DNA of 64,000 bases from Azoarcus_F sp036734105 (GTDB lineage Bacteria > Pseudomonadota > Gammaproteobacteria > Burkholderiales > Rhodocyclaceae): assembly GCA_036734105.1 (NCBI GenBank), contig DAIMZH010000001.1:1-64000 (forward strand). Direction: 5' to 3'. The notes under the pieces are model-generated. The model did not search any database. It worked only from the letters and a program-made list of their open reading frames with translations, and was not told the origin of the DNA. Shown here one piece after another: positions 36,276 to 45,400 of this stretch. Position 1 is the first letter of the stretch, and every line of letters starts with the position of its first letter. The translations under genes were made by a program, and so were the position numbers.

Positions 36276-36335
36276 ACGGAAAGGGTGACTCTCATGATTC
36301 GAGGTGATCGTCACCCTTTCCGTCACCCTTTCCGT
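36276..36335. repeat. 14-bp stem-loop plus 12-bp direct repeat upstream of tonB
   Basis: ACGGAAAGGGTGAC (36276-36289) is the exact reverse complement of 36310-36323, giving a 14-bp perfect stem with a 20-base loop. The arm half CACCCTTTCCGT is then repeated directly at 36324-36335, so two alternative stems are possible. It lies 51 bases upstream of the tonB ATG, in the leader or promoter. It may be a regulatory structure or the edge of an inserted element. Confidence 0.6.
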
Positions 36336-36343
36336 CAGCACAT

Positions 36344-36439
36344 CAGGGTCGCAACCAAGGCCAAGCGCCAGGAATGGGGGCTGGTTGAATGCAGGGTGGT
36401 ACCGCTGGTCAGGGTCAGGGGCGCTACGGCCAGCAATAG
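36344..36439 (+). pseudogene. Decayed copy of the 30129-30512 gene C-terminus
   Basis: These 96 bases match 30417-30512 at about 77 positions (counted by eye). Translated they read QGRNQGQAPGMGAG, then a TGA stop in place of Arg, then MQGGTAGQGQGRYGQQ and a natural stop. Most differences fall at third codon positions, so the copy evolved as a gene before losing function. The upstream two thirds are absent. It lies upstream of tonB, whereas the intact gene lies past exbD, both on the plus strand. Confidence 0.85.
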
Positions 36440-36443
36440 CAAC

Positions 36444-36500
36444 AGCGCTTGCTCAAACACGGTCGCAAGCGCTGACCAGGCCAACCGAGGTAGCGCTTGC
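36444..36500. repeat. Three copies of AGCGCTTGC in alternating orientation after oprC
   Basis: AGCGCTTGC occurs at 36444-36452 and 36492-36500, and its reverse complement GCAAGCGCT at 36465-36473. The middle copy can pair with either neighbour, giving two mutually exclusive 9-bp hairpins. It lies just past the oprC stop on the minus strand. There is no T run. Possible terminator or antiterminator-like structure between oprC and tonB. Confidence 0.55.
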
Positions 36501-36514
36501 GGTTCTCAAGTCAC

Positions 36515-38797
36515 TCAGAACTTCACGTTCATGCCAACGTAAATCGAGCGCCCCATACCCGGCACTGCAACACCCCATGGCACACCGTTCATGCTCATCG
36601 TGCTCCCCTGGCCGAGGTAAGCGCCACCCAGCGGCATGTCGTAATGGCGGTCAAACAGGTTTTCCACGCCAAAGTCGAGTCGCACCTTTTGCCAGTTGTG
36701 GCTTGCCCGCAAATTGACCAGACCATATCCAGCGGTCTTGATCTCGTTGCGCACATCGGACGTGTGGCGCTTGGCCTTGACACCGACGATCTCCAGCGCG
36801 TTATCCCAGCCACCAAGACGATGGGTGAGCGTCACCGTCGCATTGAGCGGCATGATGTTGTAGAGTCCATCGCCGGTGTCCCTGTTCTTGCCATTGGTGT
36901 AGTTGAGTACGCCCTCAAGACCCCACTCACCCAGCGCATTGCGTGCCAATGGCATGTGCCCGGAGATATCGACTCCATAAAGCCGGGCAGACTGGTTTTC
37001 GTAGCGCAACACGTTGAACTGGCCTGGCACCGCCACCGTCAGCGGAACAGCATCAATGTAGTCATCCACCCGGGTGTAGAAAGGTGATACGCGCAAGCCC
37101 CAGCTCTTATCGACGGCATGCCAATCGAACGAGACTGACAAGGTATGCGCCTTCTCTGGCTTGAGGTTGACGTTGCCAACATAGCCGTTGCCGTCACCCA
37201 CAAAATTGTTCATCGTTGCAGCCATGGGCCAGGTTGACCAGGTGTAGCGTTCATAGAGGTTGGGCGAGCGTACCTTGCGTGCAAGACCAAACTCCACACC
37301 AAGGCTCTGGTCGTGGGTATAGCGGGCAAGTGCGGCAAAATCCCAGTTGTTGTCAGATTGCTTGCGATCGAGCGCATTGAAGGCCGCAGCGTCGGCAATC
37401 TGATTACCCGGAGCACCAGCCGTAACCCGATAACCACGAACATCATCGGCACTGCTGCGAACATGCTCGTAGCGTGCGCCGATCAGGGTCAACCACTGTG
37501 ACGTATGCCGTGTCTCCCACTCCCCAAACAAGGCCGTACGATCACGTCGCCCGTTGTTGATATTAAGAAAGGTTCCCGGCCCCATGCCCCCTCCGGAGGC
37601 AGTCCAGTAGTCGTCGAGCTTGTAACGCTGCAGTTCGGCACCCATGCGCAATACGTCCTTGTCGGACATGACGATGTCGGCCTTCAGGCGCGCGCCGGAG
37701 GTGCGGCTCTCCGAGTACATTGGCATGCCTGCAGCGCAGGTGCCGGCCGGGTCGCCGTGGAATCTGATCGGAGTGCATGGTGTTCCAAGCGCTGCGGCAG
37801 CCGGTGGCTGTGAGTTGCTGCCATACCAGAATCGCTTGTCAGCACCGAAATCCATAAAGTGATCAACACGCTCGTGATAGGCCTGAGCCTCAAGACTGCC
37901 CCAGTCAAATTGCCCCAGATAGCGCACACTGAGACGCTTCTGTTCATTTTCGAGCAAATCCATGCGCTGATTCGGGAAAAGCTGCTCTGGCATGTCCTGA
38001 TAGCCCAGCCTGACCTCCACCAGATGCGCATCACCGCGGAAGCCAAACGACAGCGCATGGTTGGCGGTCTTGTAGGCAGTGGAACCCACCTCGTCCAGCG
38101 CCAGCGTATGCCCGACCCGGCCGGTATTTGCGAAGGTTTTGAAGTCCCCGCCTGCCTTATAGTTGTCAGCCTGGCTCCACGCACCCGTGAAGTTGACGCT
38201 GAAGCTGTCGGCTGCATGCTCCACCGTCAGGTTGCCGCCGCGTGCCTTGTTGTTGCTGCGATAAAAGGCACCCACTTCACCTCCCGTCACTGGCTCCTGA
38301 CCCGCCGAGACAAAAGACATTGCGCGCGATTCGGCAACAATGGTGCCACCAATGCTGTCCCCACCCAGGCTGACAGGCGTGATGCCTGCATAGACGGTCA
38401 ATGAATCGACATTGGACGGGTCGATGTACGACAGCGGCGGGTTCATGTGGTTGGGACACGAGGCGATCAGATCCATGCCATCGACCTTGATACGCAGTCG
38501 GTCGTCAGCTAGCCCTCGGATCGAGGGCAGACTCGACACGCCACCTGCGCCATAAAGACTTACGCCCGGCACATTGCGCAACAGGCCGGCTGTGTCGCTT
38601 GTGGCATTGCGGGTCAGACTCATGCTGGATTGATCCACACTGCTGGCGGCAGGCAGCTCAGCGCCGAAGGGACTGGACTCGACGATAACAGGCGCAAGCC
38701 TGGCTTCTTGCGCAAGAACAAGGCCGGAAAACAGGGGCAGCAGGGCAAGCGCGACGCCTGAGCATTTCAGGTGACCGGTACGGTGGGTTTTTTTCAT
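36515..38797 (-). CDS. oprC: TonB-dependent copper receptor (OprC type)
   Basis: A 760-residue outer-membrane receptor with signal peptide (SGVALALLPLFSGLVLAQ). The plug carries IRGLADDRLRIKVDGMDL, then CPNHMNPPLSYIDPSNVD and GITPVSLGGDSIGGTI, all typical of OprC/NosA. CPNHM matches the C-x-x-x-M copper ligands known from OprC, and DHFMDFGADKR gives an H-x-M pair at the place of the other ligands. The start MKKTHRTGH (38797) has a weak GAGAAA site. A 12-base repeat ATTGT-GA-ACAAT lies 58 bases upstream. The 274-base gap upstream holds no gene. It sits behind the Sco/PCu(A)C operon. Confidence 0.93.
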   Translation of the reverse strand: MKKTHRTGHLKCSGVALALLPLFSGLVLAQEARLAPVIVESSPFGAELPAASSVDQSSMSLTRNATSDTAGLLRNVPGVSLYGAGGVSSLPSIRGLADDRLRIKVDGMDLIASCPNHMNPPLSYIDPSNVDSLTVYAGITPVSLGGDSIGGTIVAESRAMSFVSAGQEPVTGGEVGAFYRSNNKARGGNLTVEHAADSFSVNFTGAWSQADNYKAGGDFKTFANTGRVGHTLALDEVGSTAYKTANHALSFGFRGDAHLVEVRLGYQDMPEQLFPNQRMDLLENEQKRLSVRYLGQFDWGSLEAQAYHERVDHFMDFGADKRFWYGSNSQPPAAAALGTPCTPIRFHGDPAGTCAAGMPMYSESRTSGARLKADIVMSDKDVLRMGAELQRYKLDDYWTASGGGMGPGTFLNINNGRRDRTALFGEWETRHTSQWLTLIGARYEHVRSSADDVRGYRVTAGAPGNQIADAAAFNALDRKQSDNNWDFAALARYTHDQSLGVEFGLARKVRSPNLYERYTWSTWPMAATMNNFVGDGNGYVGNVNLKPEKAHTLSVSFDWHAVDKSWGLRVSPFYTRVDDYIDAVPLTVAVPGQFNVLRYENQSARLYGVDISGHMPLARNALGEWGLEGVLNYTNGKNRDTGDGLYNIMPLNATVTLTHRLGGWDNALEIVGVKAKRHTSDVRNEIKTAGYGLVNLRASHNWQKVRLDFGVENLFDRHYDMPLGGAYLGQGSTMSMNGVPWGVAVPGMGRSIYVGMNVKF

Positions 38798-39071
38798 GAT
38801 GCGTTTCTCGGAAATGGGGCAAAACAAGGCCTCGCCGCCCATATGGGAAGCAAAATTGTGAACAATCGAAATACTGATAGAGGTGGCAGTGTGAGGACTG
38901 ACACGCAAGCGGTATCGATCAACTAGGCAGACAAGCAAGGTTGATTACTGCGGGTCGTAAAGGCGTGGCGGTGTTCGCCAAGCGCTACACTCAACCAGGT
39001 ATCCAGTTCATCGGATAGAGGCCATCGGGCCGACCGCCACGAACAACAAGCGGCGTTTGCGGCGCGAAGCG

Positions 39072-39515
39072 TCAGCCGGTGACGAGAGGCGGAGCTCTCG
39101 CGTGTACCGCAAGATGACGGTCATCTGCGACATCAGGATAAACATATCGCTGAGTAATCAGCAGGTCTGGTGCCAATGCCCGTAAGGGCGCTGGCATTAT
39201 TGCTGCAGGCAGCAGCGACTGCGAAGTGCCGGTGCACACAATGCACCGAGCATTGGTCTTGTCGTCGGGTTCAACTGGATTGCCGTCCTGGTCCAGGACA
39301 ATGCGCTCCGTACCATAAGTGGTGCACAACTCAACCCAGTCAAGCGTGCCAAAGAACCGGCTACCCGCTTGGGACACCAACGGAAAAAGCGCGGCAAAAA
39401 CTACAAGCCAGATACCCAGCCAGGCAACAGCTCGGCGCTGCAAACCCTTCGCGTTGTGCATTCGCAATGGCGGCACAGACGCTTTGGCAGGAGATGCTGG
39501 GCGCAGGTTTTTCAT
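39072..39515 (-). CDS. DUF2946-like exported protein with CxxC
   Basis: A 147-residue protein whose ATG overlaps the regulator stop by 4 bases. One hydrophobic N-terminal segment (AVAWLGIWLVVFAALFPLVSQA) looks like a signal or anchor. W-V-E-L-C-T-T-Y-G-T-E is followed by a C-I-V-C pair. The arrangement matches the DUF2946 protein at 41977-42381 (W-V-E-V-C-T-S-Q-G, then C-A-Y-C). DUF2946 genes are repeatedly found with copper proteins; metal binding by the cysteines is inference. Confidence 0.75.
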   Translation of the reverse strand: MKNLRPASPAKASVPPLRMHNAKGLQRRAVAWLGIWLVVFAALFPLVSQAGSRFFGTLDWVELCTTYGTERIVLDQDGNPVEPDDKTNARCIVCTGTSQSLLPAAIMPAPLRALAPDLLITQRYVYPDVADDRHLAVHARAPPLVTG

Positions 39516-40180
39516 CCGCCGACGGGCTTCCGACGATCGCTGTCGCCAACATGCAGCGGCGCGGATTCCACCCACACCTCACGCGCCCGGCGCTCGCCGA
39601 CCACGTCGAGATCACCACTGCTGCGCAGGTTCTTGATGGTGCGCGAAACCGTTTCAATGGTCAGGCCGGTCATCTCGGCGATGTCGCGCAAGGTCGGAAG
39701 CGCTATCCTCACCTTGGTTCTGCCAAAGGCCAGCCCGCGACCGATGAGATTGAGCAATTCGCCAATACGGTGCTCCGCAGCTCCGTTGCGCAGGGCCAGC
39801 GCATCGGCAGCGCGTCTTTCCACCTGGGTGAAGGCCTGCAGCAGTTTGCGCGGCGCGAGCGAGTCGGCGCACTCCGACCAGGGCTCCAGCGTGACTGCCG
39901 ACAAGGCCCGTGCCGAAAAGGTGTAGCTGCCGAACAACAGGGTTTCGGCGCCAATGATGTCGCCCGCTACCGCCACACCGGCAAAACGCGTCTCACCGTC
40001 GCACTCCTGATCCAGCCTCACCGCGCCGAGACAAACCCGCCAGGCCACGCCGTGATCGCCTGCAAGATAAATACAGTCGCCACGTGGGAAATACTTCAGC
40101 GGCCTGTCGTCGCCAGCATCTTCAGACCCGGACTGTGCCTCCAGCTTGCGCCCAGGAGGCTCAACAATATTGGACATCAT
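39512..40180 (-). CDS. Crp/Fnr-family transcriptional regulator (DNR-like)
   Basis: A 222-residue regulator. The cyclic-nucleotide-binding-like sensor fold occupies residues 28-115, and a Crp-type helix-turn-helix is at LRDIAEMTGLTIETVSRTIK. The recognition helix E-T-V-S-R carries the E-x-x-S-R residues that in FNR read TTGA half-sites. None of the N-terminal cysteines of FNR are present, so it is unlikely to be an Fe-S oxygen sensor; a DNR-like (NO/heme) or ligand-sensing type is possible. It lies in the operon whose promoter contains a TTGA-N6-TCAA site (42444-42457), suggesting autoregulation. Confidence 0.88.
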   Translation of the reverse strand: MMSNIVEPPGRKLEAQSGSEDAGDDRPLKYFPRGDCIYLAGDHGVAWRVCLGAVRLDQECDGETRFAGVAVAGDIIGAETLLFGSYTFSARALSAVTLEPWSECADSLAPRKLLQAFTQVERRAADALALRNGAAEHRIGELLNLIGRGLAFGRTKVRIALPTLRDIAEMTGLTIETVSRTIKNLRSSGDLDVVGERRAREVWVESAPLHVGDSDRRKPVGG

Positions 40181-40249
40181 GAATGCTCACCTTGGTCATA
40201 GGTCGGGCGGTGATTCGATGACTTGAACCAGCCATCCTTATGGGAGAAA

Positions 40250-40681
40250 TCAGCGCAAGGCGTCGAGGTACAGACGGACAACCTCGGCGTATTGTGCCTC
40301 GGTCAGCTCCTTACGCATGAACTCAGCGCAACGGTCACGGCCTTGCATGTGCCGCAGCTCGGCATCGGCAATCTCGGCCATCAAGGCATCACGCTCTTGG
40401 CCTGGCAGACCATCAAGAATCGCCAACCGCAAGGCCGCACGTTTGTCCAGTATCTCCTTCTGCACCTTGATGCGTGTCGGCATATTCTCCTTGCGGAAGG
40501 TTTCGAACGCGGCGATCTGCTCAGCACTGAGGTTCAGCGCAGCTTCGTGTCTCACCACGATGGGCATGAGTTCAACCACTGGCTTGGCCCCGTCGCCTGC
40601 AACAGACTTGGCCGAGGCGGTGCCGGTCACCGTGGCACCAAGGATGAGCAGCGATGTTATGAGGATTTTTCTGACATTCAT
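40250..40681 (-). CDS. Small periplasmic helical protein in the copper operon
   Basis: A 143-residue protein with signal peptide (ILITSLLILGATVTGTASA). The mature part is helical and charged (LNLSAEQIAAFETFRKENMP, then a KVQKEI segment), similar in style to the Spy/CpxP/heavy-metal resistance group (L-S-A-E-Q like the LTxxQ motif). It is placed between PCu(A)C and a Crp/Fnr regulator, so a copper-related chaperone or sensor role is inferred. AAGGAACACC precedes the ATG. Confidence 0.75.
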   Translation of the reverse strand: MNVRKILITSLLILGATVTGTASAKSVAGDGAKPVVELMPIVVRHEAALNLSAEQIAAFETFRKENMPTRIKVQKEILDKRAALRLAILDGLPGQERDALMAEIADAELRHMQGRDRCAEFMRKELTEAQYAEVVRLYLDALR

Positions 40682-40702
40682 GGCTTGGTGTTCCTTTTTT
40701 GA

Positions 40703-41185
40703 TCAGTGACGGTGACCATGCTGGTGTTGCGGCTGGGCCTGCCCCATACCCTGACGTGCTGCGCCCAAGGGCGTAACCGGCGCCTCCAGTTGCTGAGAGA
40801 AGCGCTCCCCGACTGCGTTCTCGAAGATCAGGGTAATGGGGACGTTCTTACCGCCAACCATCTGCTCCTTGAGCTGCATGAGCATGACGTGATAGCCACC
40901 CGGTTTTAGCTCAACTGTCTGCCCTGCCGGCAGATCAAGTGCTGGCACCTCACGCATCTTCATGATGTCATTCTCCATCGCCATTTCGTGGATTTCGACC
41001 ACACCCGCCACTGGGGATTCGGCTGCTACCAGCCGTGCATCGGTTTCAGCGGTGAGCAACATGAATACACCGGTTGCCTGTTGCTGGGGTACGGTACCGC
41101 GCACCCAGGCGTCTTCCACGTTGACTTGTGCAAACAGCGGGGCCATGGTGAGCGACAGAATCGATGCGAACAGGGATTTCTTCAT
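40703..41185 (-). CDS. Periplasmic copper chaperone PCu(A)C
   Basis: A 160-residue secreted protein that matches the PCu(A)C family. The Cu(I) motif H-x10-M-x21-H-x-M is complete: His in VVEIHEMAM, Met in MKMREV, then GGYHVMLM. A His-rich tail (QPQHQHGHRH) could bind further copper. The family delivers Cu(I) to cytochrome oxidase and Sco (established). AGGAG lies before the ATG. It is preceded by sco, 113 bases upstream. Confidence 0.95.
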   Translation of the reverse strand: MKKSLFASILSLTMAPLFAQVNVEDAWVRGTVPQQQATGVFMLLTAETDARLVAAESPVAGVVEIHEMAMENDIMKMREVPALDLPAGQTVELKPGGYHVMLMQLKEQMVGGKNVPITLIFENAVGERFSQQLEAPVTPLGAARQGMGQAQPQHQHGHRH

Positions 41186-41298
41186 GATGGAACTCCTGGG
41201 TGATCAGTGAAGTAACGAATAACAGCCTCCGGCTCGCGGATAGAGCGTGGATTGACAGGTGATTCAATTCGGGAAAAGTGGCGGCAGAAATCCGCTGC

Positions 41299-41907
41299 TC
41301 AGCGAGACTGCTGCAGCAAGTTGCGAACGTCTTCGTCGATGGGCGCCGCATCCATGGCATGAGACACGGCGAGTCTCAGTCGACCATGCTGGTCATACAC
41401 CAGACTGGTTGCGGTGTGGTCCATTGTGTAGCTGTCGCCAGTGGGAACCTTGCGATAGAACACGCGGAACTGTTTGGCCACGTCGGGCAATTGCTCCATG
41501 GTCGGGTGCAAGCCCACAAACGACGGGTCAAACGCTGCGAGATAGGCGCTGACGATATCCGGGGTGTCCCGTTCGGGGTCCACCGTGATGTATACCACTC
41601 TGAACTTGTCGCCTAATGGCCCCAGCGCGTCCTTGACCTCGACCGCCCGCATCAAGGCCGTGGGGCAAACATCCGGGCACTGGATGAACCCGAAGTACAC
41701 CATGACAACCTCGCCCTTGAAGTCCTCAAGCGTGCGCAACTGTCCGTGAGAGTCGACCAGTTCGACCCCCGCGCCGTAGTTTGCGCCGGTAATGTCGGTG
41801 GCATTGAAGCTGACAGACTGTTCGCTGCTGCAACCAAGCAGAAGACCAACACTTAGCATGAGGGCAGGCACAAGCCGACCAATGGGACCGCACGTGAGGC
41901 AAGACAT
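41299..41907 (-). CDS. Sco1/SenC/PrrC family copper metallochaperone
   Basis: A 202-residue thioredoxin-fold lipoprotein. The lipobox is LLLGC, the copper motif C-P-D-V-C stands in GFIQCPDVCPTALM and the third ligand His is in TMDHTATSL. Sco proteins assemble the CuA site of cytochrome oxidase, and some serve N2O reductase. Second gene of the copper operon after DUF2946. Confidence 0.94.
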   Translation of the reverse strand: MSCLTCGPIGRLVPALMLSVGLLLGCSSEQSVSFNATDITGANYGAGVELVDSHGQLRTLEDFKGEVVMVYFGFIQCPDVCPTALMRAVEVKDALGPLGDKFRVVYITVDPERDTPDIVSAYLAAFDPSFVGLHPTMEQLPDVAKQFRVFYRKVPTGDSYTMDHTATSLVYDQHGRLRLAVSHAMDAAPIDEDVRNLLQQSR

Positions 41908-41976
41908 GGGTTTTGTATCCTGAGTTCCGGTGAATCATCAGTCCGGCCCCCAAGGGGACCAGAGCGCGCAGTGGAG

Positions 41977-42381
41977 TCAGGCAGGATACGGTGGCGCACG
42001 AGTCTGTTGGGCTGACCATGGGCGTGTTGGGCTGACATGACAAGGAGGATGCGGCGTCAGCGCTTCGCCAAGCTCATTGCGGTCAGCCACGACTTCGGCG
42101 GCCGTCGGCGTCAGGCCAAACGAACCCGCGTGGGTAAAACAATAGGCACAAACACCAGCGCAAAAGCTCTCATCGTTGTGATTGCCGTCGTTATTGCCTG
42201 ACTCGTCGGCCGCAACCCAGCGTACCCCTTGCGAGGTGCAAACCTCAACCCATTCCGGCCCTCCCCAGCCAGCCGCAACCATGGCCTGGCTGAAGGTCGG
42301 TGCCAAGGCTGCCAGCAGGATGGCGAAACACGCTATCCAGGAGACAAGACCTTGCAGGCGACGGGTTCGGGGAAGTTGCAT
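41977..42381 (-). CDS. DUF2946 family protein
   Basis: A 134-residue protein with an N-terminal hydrophobic segment (LVSWIACFAILLAALAPTFSQA), the typical W-V-E-V-C-T-S-Q-G stretch, an Asn/Asp-rich insertion and the C-x-x-x-C-x-x-C cluster (CAGVCAYC). First gene of the copper operon. The family is found next to copper uptake and oxidase-assembly genes; biochemical role not established. The cysteine cluster could bind a metal. Confidence 0.85.
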   Translation of the reverse strand: MQLPRTRRLQGLVSWIACFAILLAALAPTFSQAMVAAGWGGPEWVEVCTSQGVRWVAADESGNNDGNHNDESFCAGVCAYCFTHAGSFGLTPTAAEVVADRNELGEALTPHPPCHVSPTRPWSAQQTRAPPYPA

Positions 42382-42443
42382 TACGTGAGTCAGTGATATT
42401 GATTCAGTGAGTGTAAGAGTAGGTCAAGCCGCGATCAAGCGAC

Positions 42444-42457
42444 TTGACCAATCTCAA
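42444..42457 (-). promoter_or_regulatory. FNR/DNR-type box upstream of the copper operon
   Basis: TTGACCAATCTCAA fits the TTGA-N6-TCAA consensus of FNR/ANR/DNR regulators. On the minus strand its centre is 32 bases upstream of the centre of TACTCT (42416-42421), the spacing expected for a class II site at -41.5. Transcription would then start near 42409, 28 bases before the DUF2946 ATG. Confidence 0.6.
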
Positions 42458-42469
42458 ATTGCCCGACCG

Positions 42470-45400
42470 TCAAGCGACCCACTTGCGTGCGTTGCGGAAC
42501 ATGCGCAGCCAGGGAGAGTCCTCACCCAGCGAATCGGGTGCCCAGCTCATCTGCACGCTGCGGAAGCAACGCTCGGGGTGCGGCATCATGATGGTGAAGC
42601 GCCCATCGGCTGTGGTGAAACCGGTGAGACCGTCGGGCGAGCCATTGGGGTTGGCAGGGTAGCGTTGTGCAGCCACGCCCTTGTTGTCGATGAAGCGCAG
42701 CGCTGCGACCGCCCTTGCCCGGTCGGCCTCGTTACGGAAGACTGCCCTGCCTTCGCCATGACTGACGACGATAGGCATGCGACTACCAACCATGTCCGCA
42801 AACAGGATGGAAGGGCTGTCAATCACCTCCGTCATCACGAATCGTGCCTCGAACTGCTCGCTGCGATTACGGTGAAAGGTCGGCCAGTGTTCGGCGCCAG
42901 GGATGATTCCGGCCAGATTGGCCATCATCTGGCAACCATTGCACACGCCAAGCGCAAAAGTGTCGTCACGCTCGAAGAAAGTCTGGAAAGCTTCGCGCAA
43001 GCGCTCATTGAAGAGGATCGACTTGGCCCAGCCCTGGCCAGCACCCAGCACATCGCCGTACGAGAAGCCGCCGCAGGCTGCCAGCCCCTTGAAACGACTG
43101 AGCTCGACACGACCAGCCTGAAGATCTGACATGTGCACATCGAAGGGCTCAAAACCGGCGCGTTCGAAGGCAGCCGCCATCTCGTTGTGGGAGTTGACGC
43201 CTTGTTCACGCAGGATCGCGACCTGCGGCCTGACGCCGGTGGCGATCATCGGCGCAGCAATATCGCAGGCTGCATCGAAAGTGAGCGCCACTGACAGACC
43301 CGGATCTTCTGCTTGTGCCAGCGCCTCGAACTCTTCACGCGCGCAGTCGGCATCGTCACGCAGAGCGGCGATGCGGTGGCTGGTCTCGGACCATGTCTGC
43401 ATCAGCTCGCCACGGGGGGCCGAGAACACCAGTTTGGCGTTGCGCCAGAAGCGGAGCTCGTCCTTGTCGTTAGGCTCACCCAGGAAGTGGTAGATCAGTC
43501 CGGCTGCGCGCAAGGGCTCTGTGACGCGCGCCCGATCCTCGCGGCGAATCTGCACAACCGCACCGAGCTCTTCGGCAAACAGTCCGGCAAACAGGCGATC
43601 ATTGAGTCGTCCCTTGATGGTATCCGGTTTTTTATCCAGCCCATCGACGTCGTTCATGTATTCGTCGTAGCACACCGTGTCGAGCACAATGGACAATCCA
43701 CAGCGTGAAGCGAAGGCCATTTCGCAGAGGGTGGCAAAAAGGCCGCCATCGCTGCGGTCGTGATAGGCAAGCAGCAAGCCATCGTCACGCAATTGCCTGA
43801 TGGCCTTGAAAAAGGCGACCAACTGAGGGGCGTCAATATCCGGTGCATGTTCGCCGACCGAATTGAACACCTGCGCCAGCGCCGAACCACCCAGCCGGTT
43901 GCAGCCACGGCCCAGGTCAATGAGCAGCAGCTCGGTTTCCACACCATCGACAATTTGCAACTGCGGGGTGAGGGTGTTGCGCACATTCCTGACCGGTGCG
44001 AAGCCTGTCACCACCAGGGACAAGGGCGAGATGACCGCCTTGTCGGCGCCCTGCTCCTGCCAGGCAGTTTTCATTGACAGCGAATCCTTGCCCACCGGTA
44101 TGGACAAGCCTGCCTCCACGCAGAAGGCAGACACGGCAGCTACGGTATCGAACAGCTTGGCGTCTTCGCCCCGATGACCAGCCGGTGCCATCCAGTTGGC
44201 CGACAGCTTGATGTCACTCAAGGCGGCAATATCGGCTGCGGCAATGTTGGTGATCGCCTCACCTATGGCGAGCCGACCGGAGGCTGGCGCATCCACGCAG
44301 GCTACCGGCGTGCGCTCGCCCATTGCAAAGGCTTCGCCAACGCTGGCCTTGAAGCTCATGCTGGTGACCGCCACATCTGCCACCGGCACCTGCCACGGCC
44401 CCACCATCTGGTCGCGTGCGGTCAGACCACCCACCGAGCGGTCGCCAATGGTGATAAGAAAGTTCTTGCTGGCCACGGCCGGCAGACGGAGCACGCGCAG
44501 ACAGGCCTCACGCAGGTCGACATCGGTGACATCAAAAGGCGGCAGGTGCGTGGCGCGACGCGACACGTTGCGGGTCATTTTTGGCGGTTTGCCAAGCAGG
44601 ACCTGCATTTCCATATCCACCGGCCTGTTGCCAAAGTGACGATCACTGACGGTCAAGTGCCCATCGTCCGTAGCCGTGCCCAGCACCGCGAAAGGGCAAC
44701 GCTCGCGCGCGCAGATCGCCCGGAAATCGTCAAGGCGCTCGGGAGCAATGGCCAGCACATAGCGCTCTTGCGATTCATTGCTCCAGATCTCGCGCGGACT
44801 CATGCCCGGCTCCTCGATCGGCACCTCTCGCAGCTCGAAGTGCGCGCCAAGGCTGGCAGAGTCGGCCAGCTCGGGCATGGCATTGGACAGACCGCCCGCG
44901 CCCACGTCGTGAATCGACAGGATCGGGTTGTTGGCGCCCTGCTGCCAGCACCGGTCTATCACCTCCTGACAACGACGTTGAATCTCCGGGTTGCCGCGCT
45001 GCACCGAGGCAAAGTCAAGGTCGGCGGTGTTGGTTCCGGTCGTCATGCTGGAGGCCGCTCCCCCGCCCAGGCCGATCAACATGCCGGGGCCACCGAGCTG
45101 AATCAGCAAGGTGCCGGGAGCGAATATCTCCTTCTCGCACTGCCCGGCCTGAATGCTGCCCAGCCCACCGGCGATCATGATGGGTTTGTGGTAACCACGC
45201 ACCTCGCCCATGACCTCTTGTTCGAAGCTGCGGAAATAACCGGCAAGGTTGGGCCGACCAAATTCGTTGTTGAAGGCCGCACCGCCAATCGGCCCTTCGA
45301 TCATGATATCCAGCGGCGAGGCAATGCGCTCTGGACGGCCATAGGGTTTTTCCCAGGGCTGCTCAAAGCCGGGGATGGACAGATTCGACACCGAGAAACC

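Noticed and set aside
36226..36514. Cobalamin riboswitch upstream of tonB and the BtuB-like receptor
   Set aside because: No B12-box-like core was recognised; the region is explained by hairpins and the decayed gene.
39170..40201. Plus-strand open frame of 343 codons across the Crp/Fnr and DUF2946 genes
   Set aside because: Antisense to two well-supported genes; no domain or start signal.
41253..41268. TTGACAGGTGATTCAA before PCu(A)C as a second FNR box
   Set aside because: The half-sites are separated by 8 bases instead of 6, so it does not fit the consensus.
42425..42449. GGTCAAG...CTTGACC inverted repeat as the main operator of the copper operon
   Set aside because: The arms are 7 bp with a long loop and the half-site orientation is opposite to an FNR box; the adjoining TTGA-N6-TCAA site is the better candidate.
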